Source of the DNA: Hericium rajendrae
Lineage: Eukaryota > Basidiomycota > Agaricomycetes > Russulales > Hericiaceae
Assembly (NCBI GenBank): GCA_033439255.1
Contig: CM065882.1
Location: forward strand, 248,001-312,000
Length of the DNA stretch: 64,000 nt
Direction of reading: 5' to 3'
Shown: positions 49,644 through 61,639 of the stretch, piece by piece
Numbering within the stretch: the stretch's first letter is position 1
Layout: each line of letters begins with the position of its first letter
The notes under the pieces: generated by a model
The model's input: only the letters and a program-made list of their open reading frames with translations
The model's database searches: none
What the model was told of the DNA's origin: nothing
Translations under genes and position numbers: made by a program

Positions 49644-50981
49644 ATGACGATCAAGAAGACCACCAAACTCGGCGGAAGCGCATCCCACATTACGGTTGCA
49701 AAGACTGGTGTGCGTATTCTACTCGTGTTGATCTGCTAGATCTAATCTCATCACTTTAGCATGGCCTCATGATGATGACGTGCGATCTCCCTCCACCTTG
49801 GTAGGCGTATGTGTGCTCAATGAGTGCTTTGTTCGCGCAGATGGAAGCCAACGCCCGTACCGGACGAACAAGCCTTCGAAGCCATCAAAGCCGGCCTTGA
49901 CAGCCTACCGCCCAACACCAAGATGCTTCTTGTCTCGGGCGAATTTTACGGCATGAATCCGCGCCACGCTAATTTAGAGCTTGTCTCGCGCTTTTTCGAG
50001 AAATATCCAGAGTACCGCGACAAGGCCTTCCTGTCCATCAAGGGCGGTGAGAAGCCCGATAAAGGCAAGGGCGTTTACAGGCCTGACCAAATGGAGCTTG
50101 ACACTTCGCCCGAGAACATACGGCGCATAGTCAACGTCATCAACGAGAAGCTGCGCGGGATGAAGCGCATGGACCTCTTCGAGACCTCGCGTCTGGCGCC
50201 GGAGGTGTATCCCGTCGAGGACCATATGCAGGTGTTGAAGCAATTACGGGACGAGGGCCACTTCGACCACGTCGGGTTGTCGGAGGTGCGCGCGGAGACG
50301 ATACGGAAATGTAATGCGGTCGTCCCCATCGCGGCAGTCGAAATCGAAGTGTCGCCCTGGTCGTACTCCAAAGAAGCCCAAGAGGGTATGTACGCTCCCT
50401 TCCTCCCCCCACGTCTCCTGCTCACTCTCTCCAGACATCGCGGTATGCAAAGAACTCGCCATCCCTATCGTCGCCTACTCGCCGCTCGGACGCGGCTTCC
50501 TCACGGGACAGGTGAAGCGGCCAGACGACTTCGAGCCGGGCGACATCCGCCCCCACTTTTCGCGCTACAAAGCGGACGTACGTGTCTCTCTCGCGTCCGT
50601 TTCTCGGGCGCGGTGCTGACGAACGCACTCGGGCAACAGGCCATGGCGCATAACCGGGCGCTCGTCGACGGGCTGAGTGCGATCGCGGCAAAGAAGGGCA
50701 TCACGCCCGCGCAGCTCTGCATTGCGTGGGTGAGCGCGCGGGGCCCACACGTCATCCCTATTCCTGGTTCCTCGTACGTCGTGTCTCCTCAGTCCTGATT
50801 CTGTGGCCTCATCTTGTCTCGCAGGCATAAGAAGCGCACGCTCGAGAATCTTGCTGGCGGCGATCTTGAGCTGACTCCAGAAGACCTGGCCGAGATCGAC
50901 GCCGTGCGTGAAGCGCATCCCGTCCAGGGCGGACGGTACTTCGACGAAATTCCCCAGGAAAAGCTGCATCTGATGGTTTGA
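49644..50981 (+). CDS. Aldo/keto reductase 1, pyridoxal-reductase-like
   Basis: Six exons (49644-49709, 49760-49779, 49841-50385, 50435-50577, 50640-50773, 50825-50981) give exactly 354 residues. Exon 2 is a 20-nt microexon encoding HGLMMMT. The (alpha/beta)8 reductase motifs are SGEFYGMNP (catalytic Tyr), FEKYPEYRDKAFLSIKGG (Lys), RMDLFETSRLAPEVYP, HVGLSEVRAETIRK, IVAYSPLGRGFLTGQ and HVIPIPGSS. The match is to fungal pyridoxal reductases (fission yeast plr1, AKR8), which reduce pyridoxal to pyridoxine with NADPH. A paralogue follows 1 kb downstream in the same direction. Confidence 0.92.
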
Positions 50982-51995
50982 GGATGACGGCGTTTGTGCA
51001 AAATAAAGAAGTTCAAGTGTACTAATGTTATGGATGGCATGTGTGTAGAAGTAGCTGTATACAATGTTCTTGCGGTATGTCATTTTCTGCGGTGGCATTC
51101 GAGGATACCGCACTGATAGGATGTTTGCGCAATGCAATCTGCTGAAGGACGACATCGAATCTCGGCGATTATTTGATGAGCTCGTTGATCTAAACACGAA
51201 GATCGAGTCAAATGGCTACTGCACCTCTGGATACTGTTAATAGTCGTCTTCTGAAAGGAGCTCCGAAAGTATATTGAGTTATGTGCTATGTTTTACTGTC
51301 TGTCCCGCCGTATGCTCACTGAGGAGCAAAAGATTCCACGCTTCGGTTTTGAGAATAGACGAGGGTCGGTCTTCCAAATTCATCGTTCGAGCAGTGCAGG
51401 CTGATATATACAAGTATAGCTAGATCGTCTTCGTGGCGAGATAGACCATACTTCAGTGCCAGAATAGGCAAAGAGCGGAGAGCTGGCGTCACTCCGGCAG
51501 CGATTCGGCCATGCGTAACTGGGGTACGTACGTGAAATGCGTAAACTTGCATTTCAGATCCCAATTCCAGACGAGGAAGTTCTCGACATCGAGTCTGTAG
51601 TCAGCCCTCATTGCCTCGATGTTCCCCGGTGGATTCTTACTTGTCCAATGCATGTCCATCTTCGCGCACTGAATATCCTGGTGGGAAGGACGGACCTCGG
51701 TCAGGCCTTGAGGAAGTTTAGAACTTCAGTTGGCAGGTTCCAATCCTCGCAAATCATATGCCACATCCACCGTTATCGCATGCCGTGCGGCTTGCTGTAT
51801 GCGTGTCGCCTACATCTAGAGACGGACGGTCCATTCATGGGGAGATGAACACGTACTATTCATGACAGGCATATTCCGTGCTAGGGACCACCTCTGGCAT
51901 GGGACAGCATAAATAGCAAGCCGCTACATCCCAAGAGTCCCGCAAGCATTGGTTAACTCTCAGCTCTCTGAAACTCACATTAGAGAACACGCACG
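50982..51995. other. Intergenic region between the two aldo/keto reductases
   Basis: No third reductase copy is visible. An open frame at 51537-51848 has no recognisable motif. A TATA-like cataaatag lies near 51909, about 87 bp before the next ATG. Confidence 0.45.
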
Positions 51996-53618
51996 ATGAT
52001 CCACAGAACGATGCATCTCGGCGGCACCGCATCCGACACTGTCATCGCCAAGATTGGCGTGCGTCCCTCCCCACCCCTTCCAAATCTATTGATTTATTGA
52101 TCCCATCTTGATAGCACGGCCTGATGATGATGACGTCTGTGCTCATTACAGTCACCTTCGCGAGAACCTAACACCTGCCCGCAGCTGGAAACCAACGCCC
52201 GTCCCCGACGAGCAAGCCTTCGCCGCGCTCCGCGCCGGCATGGACGCGCTCCCACCCAACACGAAGATGCTGCTCAATAGCGGTGAGTCCCGCCCCCCTT
52301 CTCTTTTGCTGCTGTGCTGACGCTAAGCTGTGGACCAGCGGAGTTTTACGGCTACAACCCGCGCGAGGCGAACCTGCACCTGATCGCACGCTTCTTCGAG
52401 CAGTACCCGGAGTATTGCGAGAAGGCATTCCTGTCTGTCAAGGTGCGTATGCGCTCCCAGCGAGTGTCCACGAGCAGTCGAAACGAGCGGCACGATGCAG
52501 GGCGGCTGCGGTCGGAAAGAGCTCGCAACCGATACCTCGTGCGTCTCCGCATGTCTTGCCTGTTGCCTGAAATGACGGAGACCGACGAACAGCCCGGAGA
52601 ACCTGCGCGCAAGCGTCGACGCTGTTCTCGCCGCGCTGCGCGGCACTAAACGCCTCGATCTGTTCCAGACGGCGCGTATCCCGAAGACGAATCCTATCGA
52701 GGCGAACATGGCGGTCCTGGCGTCGCTCGTGCGCGAGGGAAAGTTCGACCATATCGGCTTGTCGGAGTGCAGCGCGCACACGGTGCGTCGGGCGAACGCC
52801 GTGCGTGTGTATATTTCTCTGCGAGATCGGGGCTGATGGTCAGCGTAACAGGTGCATCCTGTCGCGGCTGTCGAGATCGAAGTGAGCCCGTGGAGCTACG
52901 AGACGGAGACAAGGAATGGTGCGTACGGTGATTTGGGGGAGCGGTGTTGAGCCAACGCGACTGGGCCAGTGATCGAGACGTGCAGAGAACTCGATATTCC
53001 TGTCATTGCATACTCGTGAGTGGTCAGCGAAATGCCCTTCTAGTGGCGTAGTTAATTGGCATGCAGTCCTCTCGGACGCGGCTTCCTCACCGGCAAGATC
53101 ACTAAGCTCGAGGATCTCGAAGGCACGTCATCTCTTGCCCTTTCCCCCATGTTATTGACCCACCTAAATCCCACATCATACAGAAGGCGACTTCCGCCGC
53201 ACCCTCACGCGCTTCCAGCCGGATGTGCTGTCCCTTATTTCTGAAAATGAAACCTGTAATTGACCTATATCGGCAGAACATGGCGCATAACCAGCTGCTC
53301 GTGAGCGAGCTCGAGCGCCTCGCAGCGACGAAAGGCCTCACGACCGCGCAGCTCTGCATCGCTTGGGTCAGCGCGCTCGGCCCACACGTCGTCCCGCTGC
53401 CTGGTGCATCGTGCGTCCCTCCTTGCTTGTGTATGTCCGCTAACTAGTTTCTGGTTTGCAGAGCCAAGCAGCGCGTACTGGAGAACATCGCCGGCGCGGA
53501 CATTGAACTGAGCGAGGAGGAGGTGAACGAGATTGTGCTGGCGATCGACACGACTGGGGTCCAGGGCGGACGGTATATTGACGAGTTGGGAGATGCGGCA
53601 TTCCATCATTGGGGATGA
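51996..53618 (+). CDS. Aldo/keto reductase 2, pyridoxal-reductase-like
   Basis: Tandem paralogue of the preceding gene with more introns. Exon 1 (51996-52059) MIHRTMHLGGTASDTV; 20-nt microexon 52115-52134 (HGLMMMT) conserved in position and length; then WKPTPVPDEQAF, EFYGYNPREANL (catalytic Tyr), FEQYPEYCEKAFLSVKGG, SPENLRASVDAVLAAL, RLDLFQTARIPKTNPIE, HIGLSECSAHTVRR, VAAVEIEVSPWSYE, VIAYSPLGRGFLTGK and HVVPLPGAS. The C-terminus is GVQGGRYIDELGDAAFHHWG. The extra introns (for example at 52443 inside the segment after LSVK) are absent from paralogue 1. Expected activity is NADPH-dependent reduction of pyridoxal or a similar aldehyde. Confidence 0.9.
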
Positions 53619-54209
53619 AGTATAGGTGTGGAGTACATTGTAGAAGGGTTGCAATTCGAAATTGAAGGCTTCTGGACACGGGGGATTGCAGGCGGAAACC
53701 AAGAGCTAGTTTTCTAAAGCAGATTGAACGAAGATGTTAGTCGATCTAGCCAAGAGCAGGTGTATGCGCGAGCCTCGGGAAATGCGGGGATTCACATTGA
53801 ATAACGAGGAATCACTTATGGCTATGCAGCGAACATGATATCTGGTGAACAGAATGCTACCGTTTGTTCTGGGAAAAGATTTTGAACGAGTTACATCCTG
53901 TCGTTGCCTGTCCAACGTGAATGACGCACACCGACGTCGACGACATCCAAGCATCGTCGATGGTGAGGGGATGAGAACGAAAATGGCGCGCACCTAGAAA
54001 ATCAGAAGACTAGACTTGATTTTAAGCGATGGTGACAGTATTGCTCCTGAATGCGTCGGCGATGCTTGACGATGAGGATGATTGCTTGAAGACCGTCACC
54101 AACGATGAGCGCGATCAGTGTCCGGGGTCTCCGCCCCCTTTACACCGCCCATTTCGCCTCGCATCGTCGCCGTCGACGTCGTCGACGTCCCCTCCGCCCA
54201 TCGTCCACG
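53619..54209. other. Intergenic region before USO1
   Basis: It holds the 3' end of reductase 2 and the promoter of USO1. Nothing else supported. Confidence 0.45.
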
Positions 54210-57200
54210 ATGGAATTCCTATCCCAAACATATGTCGCTCTGCGCGGGCCAACCGGCGCCCCGCAATCTGCCCAAGAAACCATACCACGCTTGGCCGACC
54301 GCCTCGCGCCAACGACGCTCCTCGCCGACCGGCGCGCGGCCGTACTCTCGCTGAAGGCCATCGCTCGACAACACAAGGCCCTCGTTGGAGAGTGTGCATT
54401 GCCTGGCCTGCTCGGTATCCTACAGAACGATGCGAAGCTTGACCCGGATATCGGCCGCGCGGCACTCGAGACGCTCGCGACGCTCTGCGACACACACGAC
54501 GCGGACTGGGGCGCGCGCCCCGCCGGCGCGGCGCACGTCGACACCGTGCTCAAGACACCCGAGCCAACGCACGCGCTGATCGAGCTGCTGGGCGCGGAGG
54601 ACATGCACGTGCGGCTGGCGGCGGTCATGCTGCTCATCACGCTGTTGCATGCGCGGCTACAAGTCGTGCAGGGATACTTTTTGAATGCGCCAGTCGGTCC
54701 GAGCACCCTGGTCTGTTTGCTCGACGAGCGGGATGAGGGCAGACCCGGCGACGGTGTGTACTCTGCCTATCCAGCTGCTCATCTCGTGCGGACTGAAACT
54801 GATGTCCACAGACCACTATGTCCCCGATCTGCTGCACAGTGCGTGCTTTATCCTTGTCTGACGCTGACGTACCGACGAACTCGCATGCAGAATCGCTCAT
54901 CCTGATCCGCACGATCATCCAACACTCGCCGCAGATCCAGAAGATCCTCGCGTTCGAGGGCGTGTTCGAACGCCTGTTCGGGCTCATCACACGGCAAGGC
55001 GGGCTTGATCCGCCTTCACGCGACAATGCGATCGAGTCTGCGCTGCAGACCATCATCGCGCTTCTCTCCTACAACACCTCCAATCAGGTGCGGCGCGCTG
55101 CACTCTCGTGTTCTACAGACAGCAGACTGACGTGCGCAGAGCTACCTCCGTGAAACCTCCCTCCCGCGCACGCTCTGCACACTGCTGTACTTCAACCCAA
55201 GCGTCACGACGCATACACCGGACCAACCCGCGCCGCAAGAGTTTGCGCTGCAATTCTGGGCGCCCGACAAGGAGACGAGCGCCGCGCTCGTGCTCGAGGC
55301 CGTCGGCCTCTTGCTCGGCTCCTCCGGCGGGGTGCGTGCGTCCGTCTTCCGCTGACAGCGCCTGCTGACTGCCCGCAGCTGCGCGAGGGCCCGGCGTTTG
55401 CGCGCATGCTGATCGAGCTCGCGCTCGCGTCGAATGCGCCGACGAGCCTGAAGGTGCACGCGCTGCGCCTGCTCCCGCCCGGTGTCGCGTCGCTGCTGCC
55501 GCACGTCCCGATCACGCCGTATCTGCCCGTGCCGGGCACAGGGGACGCGGAGTGGGACCGCCTCGAGAGCACGCCTGCGGTCGATGCGCTGCTTGAGCTT
55601 GTCATCCACGGTGAGTACGGCGGGAGCGCGGGCGAGGGCGAGCGGCGTGGACGTGCCGGGATGGAGCTGCGGATAGAGGGCGTGGGCGTGTTTGAGGTGC
55701 GTGTGTGCGCCGTGAGGATGGGGTGGGGCTTGACGGCCTCGGCAGAATTTCTTGCGGCAGGATGGCGTGAAGGAGGCGATTGTCGAGGGCATGCTACCTC
55801 CGCCTCCCCACGAAAACGGTGTGTCCCCGTTTTCCGCCTTTCCTCTGGTTCTCTGCTCACGGACGAGAAGACCCTAATCCGCGCTCGCCGATGACGCCGC
55901 TTCTGTACGGCCTTGTTCTGCCCCCGCGCTCGCCGCCGGACCGCTCGAGCACGACAACGCTCCAATTTGCGGCGATCCTGTTCGCGCACCTCCTCCGGCA
56001 TGCTCCACGCAGCAAGGCCCTTGCATCGCAGATCCTTCCGTCCTCCCCCTCTTCCCTCTCCGCGTCATCACCATCGACGGGGATGTTCGTGCCCGCGGAC
56101 GGGCAGCCCGAAAAGCCTTTAGTGCCAGAAGAGGACGAGGACGAGGCGCAGAGCCTGCTTCAGCTCCTGACGGAGCACCTGTCTCTGGCGTTCCTGTCGA
56201 GGTCAAGAGAGGGCGTGAGCATGCGAGAAGAGCGGGAATGGGACCGCGTCGTCGTGGCGTACCTGGTGCTGCTCGCGCAGTGGCTATGGGAGGACGCGCG
56301 AGCAGTGCGCGTGTTCCTCGAGAGCGGCGGGCTGGGTGTGGTACGTCTTGTTGCTGTGCCGAGTATGGGCAAGTGCTGATGTTGGGCGGACAGTTGGTCG
56401 AGCAGCTGAACCAGCCGTCGGAGACGGACGTGCTCGTGCCCGGCCTGTGCGCGTTCCTGCTGGGCGTCTGCTACGAGTTCAACCGCGAACCAGGCGAAAT
56501 CACACGGTAACATCCTCCCTTCTCCACCCTACTCCCCACTGACCCCGCCCACAGCCAAAGCATCCACGCGATCCTATCGCGCCTCGGGCCAGACGTGCTC
56601 CTGAGCCGCATGGCGCGCCCCCGCGACGACGCGCGCATGAAGAGCGTCGCGCCCGACTCGTGGCTCGTGCCGTGCGTGACGGAGCCGCTGTACGAGGGCG
56701 AGACGGAGCTCTGGGCGGACTGGGCGTGGGTCGACTTCTGGAAGTCGGGGCTGCGTGCGTGTTCCCATCTCCTCCTCCCTGTTACCGGTGATGCGTGCTG
56801 ATGAAGAGACCAGCGACGATCCAGCGGAGCATTGTCGCGGAGCCGGACGCGCCGCCGGCGGGCGCGGCGCAGAGCGGGGAGGAGAGTATGCTTGTGTCGT
56901 CGTTGCGCGATGTCATCGCGCGGCAGGCGGCGCAGATCGCAGAGCTGCAGGCGCAGGCGAGCGCGCCTGCACCTGCACCTGCGCCCGTGCCCGTGGATAC
57001 GTTTGCGGAAGTGCGTGTTTTGTTGTCTTCTGGTGGTCTATTGGGCTGAATGTGTGCAGGAGCGCGCGGAGCTGCAGGCGACGCTGGGCGCAGAGAAGGC
57101 CCGGCGCGCAGAGGTGGAGAAGGAGCAGGAGGATCTGCTTGTGTTGCTGGATGAGATAAATTCGAAACGGGCGCGGGATAAGGAGCGCATGCGGACGGCG

Positions 57201-57263
57201 GGGATGGAGGTGTCGGAGGACGAGGCGGAGGATGATGACGACGATGAGGAGGACGAGGAGTAG
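54210..57263 (+). CDS. USO1: Vesicle tethering protein USO1/p115
   Basis: Tethers ER-derived vesicles to the Golgi. The start MEFLSQTYVALRGPTGAP is the armadillo-like globular head, continuing LADRRAAVLSLKAIARQ, RAALETLATLCDTHD and AEDMHVRLAAVMLLITLL. Then IRTIIQHSPQIQKILAFEG, SYLRETSLPRTLCTLLYF, TLQFAAILFAHLLRHAP, DRVVVAYLVLLAQWLWED and VLVPGLCAFLLGVCYEFN. A short coiled coil (ERAELQATLGAEKARR, EDLLVLLDEINSK) leads to an acidic tail of Glu/Asp (DEAEDDDDDEEDEE). The short coiled coil matches p115-like proteins of filamentous fungi rather than the very long yeast Uso1. At least ten short introns. The ATG at 54210 is the family start. Confidence 0.93.
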
Positions 57264-57603
57264 GGATTCGAGTGACTAGAGCATGAGATAGATTCGCTAT
57301 GAAGGTTTTCATGTATGTATTTTTGGACGCTTTAGCTTGTGGAATGGGCTCATTGAGGCTTGTCGTTGGTCGACACCCGTGAAAACTAGGAGGGAAATTT
57401 TGTGGATCACATTATTACATCGGACAGATCATCGAGTGCATCGTCGTCTACATGGTAAGTATCGTAAAGAAGCGTGGTTCGTGAGAGACATTATATCGAT
57501 ACATTAACTAATACATCCACAGTCTCTTTGGTCTTCCAGCACGCAAAACCCCATTCAGATCGTAAAGTAACCGTCGTAGTCGTCCCTGGTCCGCTTCTGA
57601 ACA
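57264..57603. other. Convergent gap
   Basis: USO1 (plus) and the coiled-coil gene (minus) end toward each other. No gene seen. Confidence 0.5.
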
Positions 57604-58592
57604 TCATCGCAGCAGCTGAGTCGCGAGCTCCGGCGTCAACGACTGCCTCTCCTCCAGATTCTTCGACCGCTTGGCCTGCAGTATATTCAAGCACTCGCGC
57701 TCAGCCAGGATGCGCTGCTTGAGGCTGCCGACGTGGACGCGGTCGAGCTCCTCCGTGCGGCGCTGCCAGCTGCTCCGCGCGGGTCCGTCGAGCCCGGCGT
57801 GGCGCCGCGTGCGGATGGTGTGCCGGATGGTGTGCAGCTCGGCGCGCAGCTCGATCTCGCAGAGGGCGTGGTGCGCGAGCTGTAGGGGTGAGAGGGTCAG
57901 CCGGATTACGGCGGGGGAAGGAGAGGGGGACGTACGAGGCCGAGGTGGTCGATGTCCCGCATCTTGAGGTCGAAGGCTTTTATTTTGTCGGGGATCGACG
58001 CCATGTCGCTGATGCGCAGTGACTGCGCGTTCATCATGATGTTGCAGAAATCTAGTAATTTGTCGGCATTCCTGGTAGGATCATGGACTTAGCTCTATAG
58101 ATCATGATAAGACGGAAGCATAAACTAACCGGTCGAGGGATTGCAGGCAAGTCTGCTGTTTTTGCAGCCAGTAGAGCTTCGGGCCTTGCTCGTGCGCAGG
58201 GCATGCATTCGGGATGAACCTGAGGTTGAAGGACACGTTGTTGAGGGAGACAGCCAAGTTCTTGAATGCGTAGATGATGCTAGGAAGCGTCAATAAGACT
58301 CCGTCATACTGATCCAAGCTCTAAAAGGCGCGAGTGAGTGTCAAAGCTGGATACGATGCGGTTCAGCAATTACCTTCTTCACGTCGTTTTCGATGATCGC
58401 TTCGCACTGAGCCAGCTTACTCTTGATATGGAGGATCCGCTTTTTATGCTTTGAATTCTCTTCGAGCTGCGTGGCAGGGGGCGAAGCCACTTCGGATTCA
58501 AGATCAGACAATGTGCCAAGTTCCGCGTTCTCGGGAAGTGGGGTGGCGGCCAGCGCCCTGTACCTCTCCGACTCGTCCTTTACCGGGGCCAT
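57604..58592 (-). CDS. Coiled-coil protein of unknown function
   Basis: The ATG at 58592 starts MAPVKDESERYRALAA. Exon 1 ends KLAQCEAIIENDVKK and joins across GTAATT...TTTTAG to SLDQYDGVLLTLPSII. A second intron (GTTAGT...ACCAG) leads to NADKLLDFCNIMMNAQ, and a third (GTACGT...CTACAG) to LAHHALCEIELRAEL. The end is LNILQAKRSKNLEERQ...TPELATQLLR with TGA at 57604-57606. Predicted to be mostly helical, with heptad-like Leu/Ile spacing. No domain recognised. The neighbouring disordered-protein gene lies 90 bp upstream on the same strand. Confidence 0.7.
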
Positions 58593-58681
58593 TATTACGC
58601 CATTCTGCGACGAAGCATGCGCAGGAGACCCTTCGACTTTGTTTCCGTATTGAAGCCCGCTGGCTGTGCAAGGATCGTGGA

Positions 58682-60106
58682 CTATCGTTTCGGACGGGAT
58701 TGAGGTATGCTGTAAGACCGCATCTGCTTCTGATCGCGGCGCCTGCGAAGATATGTCTCAGCATATAAGTGGGACGGAGGGGAGACTATTCGTACCTGAT
58801 ACACTGGGTCATATTCCGGTCCACGGTTCTGAGAGGTCTCCGTCCGCGTGCCCGGATCGACACGCTTGCCCTTTTCTTTCCTCTGGATCTCGGCCGGCGG
58901 CAGGGTACCTCTATACATAGCCTCAACAGACGGGGTATAGCCCACAGAAGACGTCCCAAACTGCCAGGGGAATAGTGCACTCGCATCGTTCTGCGCTGAA
59001 TCCTGCATGCTCAGATCCTCGTATACAGGCACCTCATGGCCATTCAGACGGAAATCATCGAACTGTTGCTCGTCATCAACCACCCCGCCCATGTTCGGGC
59101 TGCCCTCGAGCACGGATGTGCGCACGGACCCATGCTCCGACTCCGGGATGTCAGCGTCCGGGGCGTCGTCGCGTTCGACCTCCTGGTACCGGCACTGGCC
59201 GGCCGTGTTCGCGGCCCTCTCCTGGTCGTCGATGCGGACGCGGTGACGCGGGCGTCCGCGTATATCGCGAGTTGCCGCGTGATGAGGTAGCAGGACAGCT
59301 GCTGCGCTCGGAGTATCTTGATGTGGCCGGCGCGAATTGAAGGGGCGCACATCATGCTGCGCTAAGTTCTCGAATGTGGCCTCGTTCGTAGGCTTCCGAG
59401 AAGGGTTGGGACGAGCACGGGGATCGCAAGTAGGATGGCGTGGTGAGCGAGTGTTTGAGGCATCGCGGGCAGGAGGTGCAGCTGCCGTCTCCTGTGGTAC
59501 AATGGGATATGGAAGCCTCGCGAGAGGTGCACTATCTTGATTAGCAGAATCCTGACGGCCGATTAGAGGAGCGTCGCGTAGTTCGTGTGGACTCGGAAGT
59601 GGGACACTAGGAGGCAGGGCATTGGGAGGCGGGGCGTTAGGAGGATTCAGAGGCGGAGCGTTGGGAGCCAGGACATTGTGAGGCGGGGCATTATGAGACG
59701 GAAAGCCCTGTTCGACGGGCCAGGGGACATAGTCAATGCCTACAACACGGCCAGTCGCATGGTCTATGCGATCCACGCGTATATATAACTGAGGCATGTC
59801 GTTAGGGCCACGAGGATAGTGATGCACTGGGCCAGAAGAAGTCTGATAACCCGCGCCTGAGGGAAGAGATCCCGGCGTGGGATACGCATCCGATGGGTTG
59901 ACATTGCCATAGACAGGCATGTAGGGTATGACATTGGAAGAGCCGCCAATCATCTGAGAGGGTGGGGGTGGAAATAGATTGCCCATATTCGCGGAATAAT
60001 GAACGGGAGCAAAGTAGGTCGGAAACGCCCCTGCTGGAGGTTGGGCCATCATCTGCGAAGAGTAATATGCAGTGCCTAGCGGATGCGCTCCGGTAACTTG
60101 TGCCAT
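58682..60106 (-). CDS. Proline-rich, largely disordered protein
   Basis: One long frame starting MAQVTGAHPLGTAYYSS. The first third is rich in Pro, Tyr, Gly and Asn (PPPPSQMIGGSSNVIPY), with an NAPP-type repeat run (NAPPLNPPNAPPPNALPP). The middle has charged and Arg-rich stretches, and later FPWQFGTSSVGYTPSVE. Near the end a 57-nt segment has intron ends (GTACGA...TTCGCAG) and an in-frame length, so it may be spliced out: DPVYQ joins RRDQKQMRSYSIPQ. No domain recognised. The 90-bp gap to the next minus gene is short; a single longer transcript cannot be ruled out. Confidence 0.6.
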   Translation of the reverse strand: MAQVTGAHPLGTAYYSSQMMAQPPAGAFPTYFAPVHYSANMGNLFPPPPSQMIGGSSNVIPYMPVYGNVNPSDAYPTPGSLPSGAGYQTSSGPVHHYPRGPNDMPQLYIRVDRIDHATGRVVGIDYVPWPVEQGFPSHNAPPHNVLAPNAPPLNPPNAPPPNALPPSVPLPSPHELRDAPLIGRQDSANQDSAPLARLPYPIVPQETAAAPPARDASNTRSPRHPTCDPRARPNPSRKPTNEATFENLAQHDVRPFNSRRPHQDTPSAAAVLLPHHAATRDIRGRPRHRVRIDDQERAANTAGQCRYQEVERDDAPDADIPESEHGSVRTSVLEGSPNMGGVVDDEQQFDDFRLNGHEVPVYEDLSMQDSAQNDASALFPWQFGTSSVGYTPSVEAMYRGTLPPAEIQRKEKGKRVDPGTRTETSQNRGPEYDPVYQVRIVSPPSHLYAETYLRRRRDQKQMRSYSIPQSRPKR

Positions 60107-61041
60107 CGAGGATCCCGGCTAGTATGAAGTCTATCTGGAGTACGACAAGTTAAGTTAAGGCATCGTAGTCGTAGAAGATGAAGACATACGACAAGTGTAC
60201 AGTGTTGTCCTGTTCGATTTGTATGCACAATAAATGGAGGTCGAAACCGGGTATATCTAACAAACCTGGTGAGATGGTGTTCCGGCGACGCCAGGAGCCG
60301 GGGATCGTTTTATTGTGGAAGAACGTAGACATGCTCGAAGTCTTATACGGAACACTCGGCGCTTACCTGCTGGAGAGGCGGGTGACGTTGTCATGAGAAT
60401 ACAAAAGACTCACTCAGGGACCTGCGCACTGGGCCAGGCGAATTGAAATCAAGTTACGTGAAAAGAAAAATACAAGGGCCCAGGATATTTGCGAGGACCC
60501 TTCTAGTTATCGGTGTCTCAATAGAGAATAAAGCACGTTGATGATTGGAATTCCGGACTGACACACCCATGCTTCGAGTGTATACGATGGCCATTGCGTA
60601 GCATCGATAGATGGTGTTGACAATTATCTTTGCTATGCTTATTGTTCCACATTCATCACTCGCAGGGAACTTGAAGCGCCAATCAGGATCGTGCGGATGG
60701 TCCAAGCGCTACGTCAAAAGTGAGGTGAGATTAGAAGCGCATCCTCTATGGACTTTCAGAGTGCGTTACCTTCGCGTGAACGCTAGCTTGGAGTTCGAGC
60801 TGTCTGAGTCTAACAGATGGTGAAACCTCAAGGCCTCAAACTGAGCGAATGATTGGTGGGAAACCTTGTGGCTGAACCAGAGACTGGGGTTAAGGCGGTT
60901 ATACGGCGCCTACGATAATTTATCTCTTTGCCTCGTCTTTTGCCTAGCTTTCTGTATCTCGACTCTGCTTCTAACGATCATACCCTATCCTTTTACCCAA
61001 GAACCCTCGGAATCTCTGGACGCTCGATAATACCCAAGAAA
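60107..61041. other. Divergent intergenic region
   Basis: It lies between the Pro-rich gene (minus) and the CHY zinc-finger gene (plus). No gene is supported; short open frames lack motifs. Confidence 0.45.
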
Positions 61042-61639
61042 ATGTGGTAAGTAGTTCCCCGATCATAGGCCTGCCGCCCATTAGGTCGTCGGCTTTGCAA
61101 TCTCTCTACTTCGATTCCATAGACGGGGTTCGCGGATATCTGATGATCTGTCCTTCCAAGCAAGCACGTCCTCAATGCACAAGTCTCGATCCGCGCACCG
61201 TGCTGCAAGCTGTGGTTCGATTGTGCCGAGTGCCACGCGGAGTCACAGAGCCACCCGCTGGCAAAGACGAACGAGATGGCCTTCATTTGCAAGAAATGCA
61301 AGAAGGCGTTTCGAAAAGACATGACGACCTACGAGGAGAGCGATGAGTTCTGTCCGCACTGTGATAACCACTACGTTCGTGCACTGCGGAACCGGATGCG
61401 CGGACCCGCAGCTGATCCTTCTGGTAGGTGATCGAGGCGAAAACACCACAACCCGTGGTCGGCGTTGAGGGCGATGACGCTCGTATGGATGCCCGGTGTG
61501 ATCTCATTTACCTCGCAGCTTTGCATGATCTGACTGTGTGCGCGGTTTTGTCAGGATGTTGAAGGACGATCGGGTGAAACAAGACGCGCATCGGTCGGTC
61601 TTTGATGATGATAAAGACCTCTCGGATCTGCTGGGTTAG
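61042..61639 (+). CDS. Small CHY-type zinc-finger protein (Hot13-like)
   Basis: Four exons (61042-61046, 61161-61374, 61428-61495, 61555-61639) sum to exactly 124 codons. The first coding exon is only ATGTG; its join gives MCKHVLNAQVSIRAPCC, matching the start of small CHY proteins. Zinc-binding Cys/His follow: APCCKLWFDCAECHAE, HPLAKTNEMAFICKKCKKAF and DEFCPHCDNHYV. The tail is VIEAKTPQPVVGVEG, ARMLKDDRVKQDAHR and DDDKDLSDLLG. Relatives include Hot13, a zinc protein of the mitochondrial intermembrane space that supports Mia40 oxidation; that role is inferred. No single open frame covers this gene, so it is easily missed. Confidence 0.85.

Noticed and set aside
51537-51848. Small open frame between the two aldo/keto reductases
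   Set aside because: No family recognised, no splicing or promoter signal; most likely chance.
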